Assembly: GCA_913774355.1 (NCBI GenBank)
Contig: CAJYGB010000018.1
Location: 310,001 to 374,000 of the forward strand
Source of the DNA: an uncultured Chryseobacterium sp.
GTDB lineage: Bacteria > Bacteroidota > Bacteroidia > Flavobacteriales > Weeksellaceae
Direction of reading: 5' to 3'
DNA length: 64,000 nt
Of this stretch, positions 17,124 through 25,156 are shown in pieces. Both the position numbers and the translations under genes were made by a program. Numbering within the stretch: position 1 is the first letter of the stretch; the number at the start of each line of letters is the position of its first letter. Under the pieces are notes generated by a model, which saw nothing but the letters and a program-made list of their open reading frames with translations, ran no database searches and was not told the DNA's origin.

Positions 17124-17990
17124 ATGAGACAATTAAAAATCACTAAGCAGGTAACCAACAGGGAAACTGCTTCATTAGACAAGTATTTGCAGGAAATTGG
17201 TAAAGTGGAACTGATCACTGCGGACGAAGAGGTAGATCTGGCACAAAGGATCCGTGCAGGCGACAGAGCAGCGCTGGAAAAATTAATTAAGGCCAACCTC
17301 CGTTTCGTGGTATCCGTATCCAAGCAGTACCAAAATCAGGGTCTTTCTTTACCCGATTTGATCAATGAGGGGAATTTAGGACTGATGAAAGCGGCAAAAA
17401 GGTATGATGAGACTAGAGGTTTCAAATTTATCTCTTACGCGGTATGGTGGATCCGTCAGTCGATTTTACAGGCTTTGGCTGAGCAGTCGAGAATTGTAAG
17501 GTTGCCATTGAACAAAATCGGTTCCATCAATAAGATCAACAAAGCGTACGCGCACCTTGAGCAGGAAAACGAAAGACCACCTTCTCCGGAAGAATTGGCC
17601 GAAGTGCTTGATATGAGCGAGGAAGACATCAAAGAATCGATGAAAAACTCCGGAAGACACCTGTCGATGGATGCGCCTTTGGTAGAAGGGGAAGATTCTA
17701 ATCTTTACGACGTATTGCGTTCAGGAGAATCTCCGAGCCCGGATAAAGACCTGATGCTGGAATCCCTTCAGATCGAAATCGAAAGGGCATTAAATACGCT
17801 GACACCGAGAGAAGCGGATCTTGTACGATTATACTTCGGTCTGAACGGGAAACACCCGATGACGCTGGAGGAAATCGGTGAAACCTTCGACCTTACAAGA
17901 GAACGTGTCCGTCAGATCAAAGAAAAAGCGATCAAGAGATTGAAGCACAACACCAGAAGTAAGATCCTGAAATCTTATTTAGGGAAGTAA
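17124..17990 (+). CDS. rpoD: Primary sigma factor RpoD (SigA)
   Basis: A 288-residue housekeeping sigma-70 factor of the short Bacteroidota type, without region 1.1 or the non-conserved insert. Region 1.2 ([22 protein letters not shown]), region 2 ([30 protein letters not shown], then the melting helix [15 protein letters not shown]), region 3 ([19 protein letters not shown]) and the region 4 helix-turn-helix ([28 protein letters not shown]) are all present. This factor recognises TTTG/TAnnTTTG promoters, boxes of which are seen across the window. It is monocistronic, with a repeat-rich region upstream and a hairpin terminator downstream. Confidence 0.96.
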   Translation: MRQLKITKQVTNRETASLDKYLQEIGKVELITADEEVDLAQRIRAGDRAALEKLIKANLRFVVSVSKQYQNQGLSLPDLINEGNLGLMKAAKRYDETRGFKFISYAVWWIRQSILQALAEQSRIVRLPLNKIGSINKINKAYAHLEQENERPPSPEELAEVLDMSEEDIKESMKNSGRHLSMDAPLVEGEDSNLYDVLRSGESPSPDKDLMLESLQIEIERALNTLTPREADLVRLYFGLNGKHPMTLEEIGETFDLTRERVRQIKEKAIKRLKHNTRSKILKSYLGK

Positions 17991-18010
17991 TTTTTTAACG
18001 AAACATATAT

Positions 18011-18035
18011 ACGGAGTTTGATTTTCAGGCTCCGT
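18011..18035 (+). terminator. Terminator after rpoD
   Basis: ACGGAG (18011-18016) pairs with CTCCGT (18030-18035) and runs into six T. Confidence 0.75.
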
Positions 18036-18240
18036 TTTTTGTTTTTAAGGATGAGTTTACTCATTTTAACACATAAGGCACAGAGAGGTTTTTATTGGTT
18101 TGAATATATGTTAGAACATATTAGATAAAAATCAAAGATTGTTAAAATTTAGTGCCGCATTTTATGCAATATCAAATATCTTTGATTCTCTTGCCGTTGA
18201 ATTTTTGTTTATGAATTAACTTTACTTTTTTATCGGAGGA

Positions 18241-18645
18241 TTGATCCTGATTTTTATTTTTGTAAATATTTTGATTTACTTTTTAAATAAAAATAAGCAC
18301 AAACGTTTTTTCAATTTTATCAGAGATAGAAAATACGATATCATCAGAGACGTGGAAACTGAGATTGAAGCGTATTCAAAATTGGGAGCAAAAATAAGTT
18401 ATCGAATAGGTGATGTTGTTTTTCTGGATGATGAAATCTTTATTATTTCTTTCAACAAATCGATTATCCAACTTACCAAAAGCCAGGAAAACTTCCCTGG
18501 TGTTTTCTTTAAATACTCTTATAACTTAAAGCAAAAAGTAAAAGAAAGACTTGAAATAAAAAATTCCAATGGCAGCATTAAAGTATATCTTAATCTCAAA
18601 AATACCGGTTTTGATTTAGAAAATTATCTCAAGAAAGATATTTAA
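18241..18645 (+). CDS. Hypothetical membrane-anchored protein
   Basis: A 134-residue frame with one N-terminal membrane helix (LIFIFVNILIYFL), a basic stretch (NKNKHKRFFNFIRDRKYD) and a soluble domain with alternating strands (ISYRIGDVVFLDDEIFIISFNKSIIQL, IKVYLNLKNTGFD). No family is recognised. The start is uncertain: no ATG exists after the upstream stop at 18217, so TTG at 18241 or a later TTG at 18271 must be used. GGAGGA abuts the first TTG, which is too close for a normal ribosome site. It is more AT-rich than its neighbours. Confidence 0.5.
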   Translation: MILIFIFVNILIYFLNKNKHKRFFNFIRDRKYDIIRDVETEIEAYSKLGAKISYRIGDVVFLDDEIFIISFNKSIIQLTKSQENFPGVFFKYSYNLKQKVKERLEIKNSNGSIKVYLNLKNTGFDLENYLKKDI

Positions 18646-18771
18646 CAACAGTTTATTTCGAATTATTTTTTCAGAAACATAAATTTAATACATAATTAAT
18701 AAGGGCGAAATCCGGTTAACGTAAGAATCCGATAGCTTCGCATCCAATTCAAAACAGTGTAAATTATTAAT

Positions 18772-20019
18772 ATGATTCAGAAAAAATTTCTTGGATGGAT
18801 GCTTTTGTGCGCCCTGACCGGCGTCGGATGCCAGAACAATGCCCTAACTCCACCGGAAGAAGAACCGTCCTTAAAACCCAATACCGGAAGAGCATCGCTG
18901 GATGCCGGAGTAAGCCTAAATGCTTATGTAGATACGAGCACCTATATCAGTTCCGGATTCAACTTTTTAAATCCGTCACAGATCAATAAAAACCGACAGG
19001 CCATTGGCGGAAATGCTTATACGGAAGTATACGGTTTCAACATTCCTGAAGAAAACAGGGTCAGGGGCATCCGCTGGAATACCGACGATGAAACCACTTC
19101 GCTCTGGAGACCGCAGGGAATTGCAGGATTCAGCAAAGATGGCGTTCGTTATCTTCTGGTAAGCTGGTATGCTAAAGATGAAGCTGCATTCAAAGGTTCG
19201 CGCATTACCCTGATCGACATCAGTCCGAGTTCGAGCACTTATCTTACCTATCGTCATATTCTTCTGGTTCAGCCTGACATTCCGGCAAGCGTAACGGACT
19301 ACTCACAGTATGCTTCGTACGCTCCCCTGAACGTACACGCCGGTGGAATGGCTTATTTTAAGGGTAAACTTTATATCAGCAGCACGAATTTGGGAGTCCG
19401 TGTATTTGATCTGAATAAGATTATTGAAGTAAGCACCGGAGACACAACCAATGACAAATGCGGTAAAGATTCCAACGGGAATTTGTTCGCTTTTAATTAC
19501 AGGTATATTCTGCCTCAGACGGGATATCAGAAAATCAACAATGCCAATCCATTTTCCACGATCCAGGTTAATGATGAAGGAACCCAGTTCTGGACCGGAC
19601 AATATTATTCCGGCAGCGCCGATGCTTCCATTGTGCCTAAGGTCTTCGGATTTCCCGTCGATGCAAACGGGATCCTTCAGAATAGCGGAATCGTATCCGA
19701 AGCACCGAAAAACAGCCTTTTTACCGAAAACCATGCCCACGGAATACAGGGCGTCTTCAGAAAAGGAAACCGGATCTGGCTTTCCTGTACCGGATCCCCG
19801 AGCAATTCTTACGGATCCAATGCAAGATTGGCCCGTTATACCGACGGTGCCGATGATACGGTGCGCTTCCGGTGGCCTTACGGAGCGGAATCGCTTTACC
19901 ATGAATCCCAATATAATTACCTGTGGAGCCTTACCGAATTCGAGCCCAATGCAGGCGCACAAAACGGAGGACAAGTGAACCGATGTATATTTGCAGTTGA
20001 TTTTTCTAAATATGAATAG
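18772..20019 (+). CDS. Hypothetical lipoprotein, probably beta-propeller-like
   Basis: A 415-residue exported lipoprotein. The signal peptide MIQKKFLGWMLLCALTGVGC places the lipidated residue at Cys20, and a Pro/Glu-rich linker follows. The body has repeated strand-turn blocks of the kind GIAGFSKDGVRYLLVSWY, GGMAYFKGKLYISSTNLGVRVFDL, HAHGIQGVFRKGNRIWLSC and SLYHESQYNYLWSLTE. This suggests a six- or seven-bladed propeller that reports on or binds an extracellular ligand. No catalytic motif is evident and I do not recognise the family. It is a single gene followed by a terminator. Confidence 0.75.
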   Translation: MIQKKFLGWMLLCALTGVGCQNNALTPPEEEPSLKPNTGRASLDAGVSLNAYVDTSTYISSGFNFLNPSQINKNRQAIGGNAYTEVYGFNIPEENRVRGIRWNTDDETTSLWRPQGIAGFSKDGVRYLLVSWYAKDEAAFKGSRITLIDISPSSSTYLTYRHILLVQPDIPASVTDYSQYASYAPLNVHAGGMAYFKGKLYISSTNLGVRVFDLNKIIEVSTGDTTNDKCGKDSNGNLFAFNYRYILPQTGYQKINNANPFSTIQVNDEGTQFWTGQYYSGSADASIVPKVFGFPVDANGILQNSGIVSEAPKNSLFTENHAHGIQGVFRKGNRIWLSCTGSPSNSYGSNARLARYTDGADDTVRFRWPYGAESLYHESQYNYLWSLTEFEPNAGAQNGGQVNRCIFAVDFSKYE

Positions 20020-20121
20020 AAAACTTTGCAGGTGAATTAATGTGAACTTGAGATTATGGCTGGAAGAATGATGCTGGATGCTGGAAGCTTTTTTTTGTTT
20101 ATGTTATATTAAAATTATATC

Positions 20122-20158
20122 AAAAAAGAGAGGGTCTGCTTTTGGACTTTCTCTTTTT
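20122..20158 (+). terminator. Terminator after the 18772 lipoprotein gene
   Basis: AAAAAGAGA (about 20123-20131) pairs with TCTCTTTTT (20150-20158), with inner GGTC/GACT pairing. Confidence 0.6.
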
Positions 20159-20433
20159 ATTTTGTTTCTGATTAGTCATCAGTAGTAAATAGTTTATCAT
20201 CTGGAAAAAATCAAACGGATTTACGCACACGCTTCATCAGATCAGCTTGCTGATCCTTCTTTGCTTCCTTTCAGTATATATAAATAATAATAAACTTTGC
20301 GTTAAAGAGCGGGAAATAAACTAAATATTGGCTGCACTTATTTCTGTCTGTCTCATAAGAGTAAAGTGAATTTAAAGTTCATTGATTTTAAACATTTAAA
20401 ATTTTAGGCTATCTTCAACGCATAATAAGAAAG
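20159..20433. other. Intergenic, no gene found
   Basis: AT-rich leader region of the two-oxygenase unit. The only structure noticed is GATCAGC-TT-GCTGATC at 20240-20255, a 7-bp inverted repeat that could bind a protein or form a small hairpin. No clear TAnnTTTG box is seen near the start at 20434. Confidence 0.4.
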
Positions 20434-21663
20434 ATGAGCAATACTCCACAAGAAAACAGAATAGCAAGAGATAAAAATATTCTGGTTGTTTTAAATAACC
20501 GTCAGGAAATCAATCAGGAAATTCAGTATCTGATCGATAATTTCTGCGGAACTGTAGCTGATGACTTCAGTGCGGGTTTTAAGGATAAAAAAATATACAT
20601 CTGCGGGGATTTAAATAACCTTACTGAAAGCACTTATTTTCTGCATGTTATTAAAGAGTTGTCAGTAAATTACGAAAACATCCATGAAGATCAATACGAA
20701 ATTCTAAATCTCGGAACGGTCCCTGTAATCATCAGCAATGCTGGCGTTTATTTCCGGAAACTTTTTCAGGAAGAGAATATTTTTGATAAAGTAAAATCCG
20801 AACATCAATTTCAGGAGCTTACAGAATCTGATAAAGAAGCAAAAGCTTTAAGGAAAGGCATCTATCTGAGTAAAGTAACTAAAAAATCTGGTGAAGAAAC
20901 TCTACACTTTAATCTTCTCCGGTGTTCCAGTAATCTGACAGGCCCAACCGATAATTTCAGAGAAACAGACCGTAAAATTATCGCTTTACTGAATCAATGT
21001 GCCGAGGAAACTTTTGAATACAAAACCGATCTGAACCACGCTTTGGTGCAGATCTACGAAAATAAAAAGAAAACTACGGATACTGAAAAGGAAGTAAAAG
21101 CTAAGATTAAGGCCCATTCGGACAAGACGAAGGACATGCCGAAAGAAGGACTGATCGCGTTCTGTACTTTTTATGACGATTCTAATTCTGATAATTTAAA
21201 ACCGTCGGAAACAGACAGGTTTGATGTATGCTATAAACAGATCAGCGCACTCACAAGACTTCATTTTAAGCTCAAGAAAACCGTTGAAGACAAAACCGTT
21301 GAAGACCAATCTCTGCAAAAAGAATTTACGGTTACTTTATACCCTGATTCTGCATTTATCATTCCACTTTCTACGAATAGGCTTTATACCCATGAGATCC
21401 GTCCCTCTATCTTAGGAGTAGACCAGATTCCGATAAGAATGGGATATGTTGTTCGCTGTTCGAATCTGGAGGCCGTCTACAAAGATAATCAGACATACAT
21501 CAAAGAAAACGATCACTACGTGAAACTGGAAGAGATGACTCCGGAAATGCAGGCTGAACTTCGGAATTCCTATTATGAAGAAAACATGACGGAAAATATG
21601 GTGGAATACAAAAAAACGCATTTCAGCATGAATCTGGGAGATTATGAAAAACCTTTATTGTAA
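20434..21663 (+). CDS. AlkB-like 2-oxoglutarate/Fe(II) oxygenase (large member of pair)
   Basis: A 409-residue protein. The C-terminal half has the double-stranded beta-helix signature of 2OG/Fe(II) oxygenases: an HxD at His228-Ser-Asp230 (KAHSDKTKDMP), GLIAFCTFYDD, a distal metal His320 (NRLYTHEI) and Arg335/Arg341 in IRMGYVVR, spaced like the AlkB 2OG-binding arginines. The first 190 residues have no recognised domain. A Lys/Glu-rich insertion contains a perfect 15-bp DNA duplication (KTVED twice). The stop overlaps the start of the next oxygenase (TAATG), so the two are translationally coupled. Substrate is unknown: nucleic acid, protein or small molecule. Assignment is by motif only. Confidence 0.68.
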   Translation: MSNTPQENRIARDKNILVVLNNRQEINQEIQYLIDNFCGTVADDFSAGFKDKKIYICGDLNNLTESTYFLHVIKELSVNYENIHEDQYEILNLGTVPVIISNAGVYFRKLFQEENIFDKVKSEHQFQELTESDKEAKALRKGIYLSKVTKKSGEETLHFNLLRCSSNLTGPTDNFRETDRKIIALLNQCAEETFEYKTDLNHALVQIYENKKKTTDTEKEVKAKIKAHSDKTKDMPKEGLIAFCTFYDDSNSDNLKPSETDRFDVCYKQISALTRLHFKLKKTVEDKTVEDQSLQKEFTVTLYPDSAFIIPLSTNRLYTHEIRPSILGVDQIPIRMGYVVRCSNLEAVYKDNQTYIKENDHYVKLEEMTPEMQAELRNSYYEENMTENMVEYKKTHFSMNLGDYEKPLL

Positions 21664-22463
21664 TGAATTTTCACGGGTTTTATAAAATAGCAGTGCCGAC
21701 AGAGCAAAATTTATTTGAAAGTCTGATGAACTCCGCTGACTTTGAAGAAATAGGAAAAGGCAGACTTGGAAATCATCTTGTAAAAGAAGATCACGGAATT
21801 ATAGCTGTTGTAAGGACGACAACACGATACGGTATTCCTGCTAATTTGTTTTCAAATGTTCATTATTCGGTTATTGAAGAAATTAACAAAGTTATTTCAG
21901 CCGGAAATACTGGACTGCCGGAACAGGATTTTAACAATGGTTTGATCGAAGTCTATAATCCTTCCTATTCAAAAATGGGATTTCACTCCGACCAGGCGCT
22001 CGATCTGGAAGACCATTCTTTTGTTGCTCTGTTTTCGTGTTATGAAAATCCCGACGTTCTACAGGAAAATCAGATAAGAAAACTGGTCATCAAAAATAAA
22101 ACGACCGGAGAGGAATCTGAAATTACACTGGATCATCATTCTGCTGTTTTATTTTCAGCAGAGACCAATAAAAAGTTCCAGCATAAAATTATCCTGCATC
22201 CAAAGCAGGATTCTAAAAATTATACCGATAACCGATGGCTTGGGATTACTTTCAGAACTTCTAAGACTTTCATAACCTTTAAAGATACGCAACCTTATTT
22301 TTCAACCGGGGAATTATTAACCTTAGCTGACGAAGAAGAAGAAAAAGAATTTTTCCAGCTGCGCGGCCAGGAAAACCGATCGTTGGACTTTACTTATCCT
22401 AAACTGTTTTACACGGTAAATCCTGCCGATCTTCTGATTCCCGAAAACAAGATTAAACTGTAA
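21663..22463 (+). CDS. AlkB-like 2-oxoglutarate/Fe(II) oxygenase (small member of pair)
   Basis: A 266-residue protein with a complete 2OG/Fe(II) oxygenase core. The metal facial triad is His108-Ser-Asp110 (MGFHSDQAL) and His174 (KKFQHKIILHP), with SFVALFSCYENPD and SAVLFSAETN strands and the cosubstrate arginines at Arg191/Arg198 (NRWLGITFRT). The order FHSD, S-x-Y, QH, TFR is that of AlkB-type enzymes. It shares this layout with the preceding gene, and the LNHALVQIYEN/FNNGLIEVYNP segments before the HxD are also alike, so they are probably paralogues with joint function. The start overlaps the upstream stop by one base. A lipoprotein follows after 9 bases. Confidence 0.72.
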   Translation: MNFHGFYKIAVPTEQNLFESLMNSADFEEIGKGRLGNHLVKEDHGIIAVVRTTTRYGIPANLFSNVHYSVIEEINKVISAGNTGLPEQDFNNGLIEVYNPSYSKMGFHSDQALDLEDHSFVALFSCYENPDVLQENQIRKLVIKNKTTGEESEITLDHHSAVLFSAETNKKFQHKIILHPKQDSKNYTDNRWLGITFRTSKTFITFKDTQPYFSTGELLTLADEEEEKEFFQLRGQENRSLDFTYPKLFYTVNPADLLIPENKIKL

Positions 22464-22472
22464 ATACATCCC

Positions 22473-22808
22473 ATGAAAAGAACACTACTCACTGCCACTC
22501 TATCTTTACTGATTTTTTCCTGTGGAGAAAACAGATCTGAAAATAAACCTCTGGTGGAAAATGCGGTTGATAAAACGGATTCACCGCTTAAAGGTTCATT
22601 TGAGAGCAGCCGGTACGATGACAATATGATCGATAAAATTTATTCTGAATTAATTAAAAATGATAAAAAATTATCTGCTCTTGACGAAAAAATTCTAAAA
22701 ATCCATGAAGAGGAATCGAAAGTTATTCGTGAGTACGAAAATATTTTCATTAAATCGGAGGCTTATTACCGTGATGCCAAGAATCAGAGTAACAGCATTA
22801 CGGATTAA
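22473..22808 (+). CDS. Helical lipoprotein, N-terminal part of a split gene
   Basis: A 111-residue frame with a lipoprotein signal (MKRTLLTATLSLLIFSC, Cys17). An acidic, helical, coiled-coil-like segment follows (DDNMIDKIYSELIKNDKKLSALDEKILKIHEEESKVIREYENIFIKSEAYYRDAKNQ). It stops at TAA 22806, while a compatible helical frame continues at once one base out of register to 23068. It probably belongs to the oxygenase transcription unit, 9 bases after the second oxygenase. Function is unknown. Confidence 0.6.
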   Translation: MKRTLLTATLSLLIFSCGENRSENKPLVENAVDKTDSPLKGSFESSRYDDNMIDKIYSELIKNDKKLSALDEKILKIHEEESKVIREYENIFIKSEAYYRDAKNQSNSITD

Positions 22809-23068
22809 CTTCTAAACATCAGATTAAAAATCAGCTTAAATTAAGTGCTGACAAATATGATATAAAAGTAAAAAACATGAAAGCTCTGATTTCCCGGATT
22901 TCCAAAAATACGGAGACAATAAATAATGTGTACATTGTATTTAAAATCCGCAAGACCCTTCCCGAAATCGAAAAATACCAGAATGCCCATCCTCTGAAAA
23001 CCGATAATCTGGAGCATTTTATCGGGAAACAGGACCAATTGCTGAACGAGCTGAAAAACATAAAATAA
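22793..23068 (+). pseudogene. Out-of-frame C-terminal half of the 22473 lipoprotein
   Basis: The +2 frame is open from 22793 with no stop until 23066-23068. It encodes Lys/Glu/Asn-rich helices (LTSKHQIKNQLKLSADKYDI, KTLPEIEKYQNAHPLKTDNL, KQDQLLNELKNIK) that read as a natural continuation of the upstream coiled coil. Restoring one base near 22806 (GAT TAn ACT TCT) joins the two into one protein of about 200 residues. The only ATG (22877) would give a 63-residue fragment. Its stop overlaps the ATG of the next gene (TAATG), as expected for a true gene end in an operon. It is either a real frameshift mutation or a sequencing error. Confidence 0.6.
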
Positions 23069-24186
23069 TGAACCCCATCTCAATCATCGGTGCCGGAATC
23101 GGAGGTTTAACCCTTGCGAATATCCTGAAACGACACAACCTGGATTTTAATCTCTACGAATCCGCCCAGAAAATAAAACCGACAGGATCAGGAATTATGA
23201 TGGCCATCAACGCCATGCAGATCTTTGATACTTTGGGATTAAAAGAGCAAATTGAAAGAGCCGGCAATAAAATCCATAGTGTTTCCGTGACCGATCAGCA
23301 ACTTAAAAACATTTCCACTACAAACGTCCTTGCGCTTGAACAGAAATACAATTCCTGCAACGTCGCCATCCACCGGGCAGATCTGCAAAGAATCCTGGCA
23401 GAAAACATCGGTTTTGAAAGGATTAACCTGCAACATGCTCTGACAGAGATCAAGAAAGAAGAAAATTACCGGCTCCGTTTTGAAAACGGCAATGAAATCG
23501 AAAGCCGGATCGTTTTCGGCGCCGACGGGATCCATTCAAAAATCAGGACCCAGATATTGCAGACCGGTAAAATCCGGGATACCAGACAGATCTGCTGGCG
23601 CGGACTTGTTGAATTCGATCTGCCCGAAAAATATTATCAGGAAGCCTTAGAAGCGTGGGGAAAGGGAAAACGGTTCGGCTTTGTAAAGATGACGGGCCAA
23701 AAAATATACTGGTATGCCGTTATCAATAAAGGATTGCATAAGCGTTACCAGAGCATTGCCGAAAATTTTCACGGCTTTCATCCGATGATGATTGATATGA
23801 TTAACGCCACCCTGCCGGAAAATATCATCATGAATACCCTTACCGACTTGTCTCCTATCCCGAAATGGTACGCGGACAACTTATGTCTTATCGGTGATGC
23901 TGCCCATGCCACAACCCCGAATTTGGGACAAGGGGCCTGCCAGTCGGTTGAAGATGCCTACATTATTGGAAAACTGCTGGAGCGTTCGGATGATTTCAAC
24001 CGGATTTTTGAAGATTTTCAGAAAATCAGAAGAAAAAAAGTCGATTATGTGGTGGATACCAGCTGGAGAATCGGGCAATTCTCCCAATGGGAAAAAACAA
24101 CGGCTCTACGGAATTTCCTCATGCGAATGGTACCGGAATATTTCAACCGGAAACTGGTAGGGCGGGTTGTGGAACTGGAGATGTGA
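23068..24186 (+). CDS. FAD-dependent monooxygenase (PHBH/UbiH type)
   Basis: A 372-residue group A flavoprotein hydroxylase that would use NAD(P)H and O2 to hydroxylate or epoxidise an aromatic or other lipophilic substrate. It begins with the Rossmann motif ISIIGAGIGGLTLANIL, carries an RADLQRIL segment and the FGADGIHSKIR motif (FAD/NADPH contact), and shows the late FAD motif CLIGDAAHATTPNLGQGACQSVEDA. Its start overlaps the end of the split lipoprotein, so it may be last in the oxygenase unit. The substrate is not inferable. Confidence 0.88.
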   Translation: MNPISIIGAGIGGLTLANILKRHNLDFNLYESAQKIKPTGSGIMMAINAMQIFDTLGLKEQIERAGNKIHSVSVTDQQLKNISTTNVLALEQKYNSCNVAIHRADLQRILAENIGFERINLQHALTEIKKEENYRLRFENGNEIESRIVFGADGIHSKIRTQILQTGKIRDTRQICWRGLVEFDLPEKYYQEALEAWGKGKRFGFVKMTGQKIYWYAVINKGLHKRYQSIAENFHGFHPMMIDMINATLPENIIMNTLTDLSPIPKWYADNLCLIGDAAHATTPNLGQGACQSVEDAYIIGKLLERSDDFNRIFEDFQKIRRKKVDYVVDTSWRIGQFSQWEKTTALRNFLMRMVPEYFNRKLVGRVVELEM

Positions 24187-24440
24187 TAGGTCTGAAGAAG
24201 GAAGCTGGGTGCTGGAAGTTCCTTTGTCAAAATTATGAACAATAGTATTATTATCAAATGAAACCGTTTGTCACTCTAAAAAAGATTTTATTTAAACATA
24301 TATTCAATAATCATTTCAAAATAAGTCGAATACGAACAAACTTTCATTAGCTAAAATCCCTATCACTTTATTTATCTGATTATTTGTGAAAATCAACAAT
24401 AACATTTGAATATCAATTTAAAAACCCGAAATTTGCAGGT

Positions 24441-25100
24441 ATGAGCATTCAGGAAAATTATAACCGTATTAAAAGCCAGCTTCCTTCAGATGTCCAGCTG
24501 GTAGCCGTTTCAAAGACCCACCCGGTTTCCGCTATTCAGGAAGTTTATGACCTGGGACAAAAGGTTTTCGGGGAAAATAAAGTTCAGGAAGTAACGGAGA
24601 AGTACCCACTTCTTCCGAAAGACATCCAATGGCACCTCATCGGGCATCTTCAGACGAACAAGGTTAAATACATTGCCGGATTTATCGATACCATCCAGAG
24701 TGTGGATTCTGAAAAGCTGATCCGTGAAATTGATAAGGAAGCACGGAAAAACAACCGTACGATCAATATTCTGCTTCAGGTGAAAATAGCTGAGGAAGAA
24801 AGTAAATCCGGACTCGAAATCAGCGAAGCCAGAGATCTGTTTGAACAATATCTGAATGGAGAATATCAGAACATCAATATTACCGGATTAATGGGAATGG
24901 CAACGTTCACCGAAGACCAGGATCAGATAAAAAAGGAGTTTCTAGTCCTGAAAAAGCTTTTTGATGAATTTAATCAGCTGAAGAAGCTGGAAACCCTATC
25001 CATGGGCATGAGTGACGATTTCCCGATTGCCATTGCATGCGGTGCCAATTCCATTCGTGTAGGCTCGGCTATTTTCGGGAGAAGGGATTATTCCAGATAG
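24441..25100 (+). CDS. yggS: YggS-family PLP homeostasis protein
   Basis: A 219-residue PLP-binding protein (PLPBP/YggS/PROSC) with an alanine-racemase-like TIM barrel but no partner domain. It is involved in keeping pyridoxal phosphate in balance rather than in catalysis. Signatures are the PLP lysine Lys25 in LVAVSKTHPV, FGENKVQEV, WHLIGHLQTNKVK, GLMGMATF, LSMGMSDDFPIAIACG and IRVGSAIFG. The length is normal. A near-consensus box (GAAATTTG, 24429-24436) lies just before the ATG. Confidence 0.92.
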   Translation: MSIQENYNRIKSQLPSDVQLVAVSKTHPVSAIQEVYDLGQKVFGENKVQEVTEKYPLLPKDIQWHLIGHLQTNKVKYIAGFIDTIQSVDSEKLIREIDKEARKNNRTINILLQVKIAEEESKSGLEISEARDLFEQYLNGEYQNINITGLMGMATFTEDQDQIKKEFLVLKKLFDEFNQLKKLETLSMGMSDDFPIAIACGANSIRVGSAIFGRRDYSR

Positions 25101-25143
25101 TATATTAGGTACGGTTTTTGCTAATAATTCAATCTAAAAAATC

Positions 25144-25151
25144 TAAATTTG
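25144..25151 (+). promoter_or_regulatory. Minus-7 promoter box close to the sigma-54 activator start
   Basis: TAAATTTG is a full consensus match and ends only 5 bases before the ATG at 25157. This implies a leaderless or nearly leaderless transcript, or a second upstream promoter. Confidence 0.45.
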
Positions 25152-25156
25152 CAACT

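Noticed and set aside
19303..19974. 223-codon minus-strand frame opposite the 18772 lipoprotein
   Set aside because: It is a long shadow frame; the plus strand has a signal peptide, lipobox and terminator.
24187..24440. GCTGGAAG-rich words shared with 20057-20090 and 58950-58966
   Set aside because: The short AGCTGG(A/G)(T/A)GCTGGAAG similarity is weak and low in complexity. It may be a decayed repeat but cannot be bounded.
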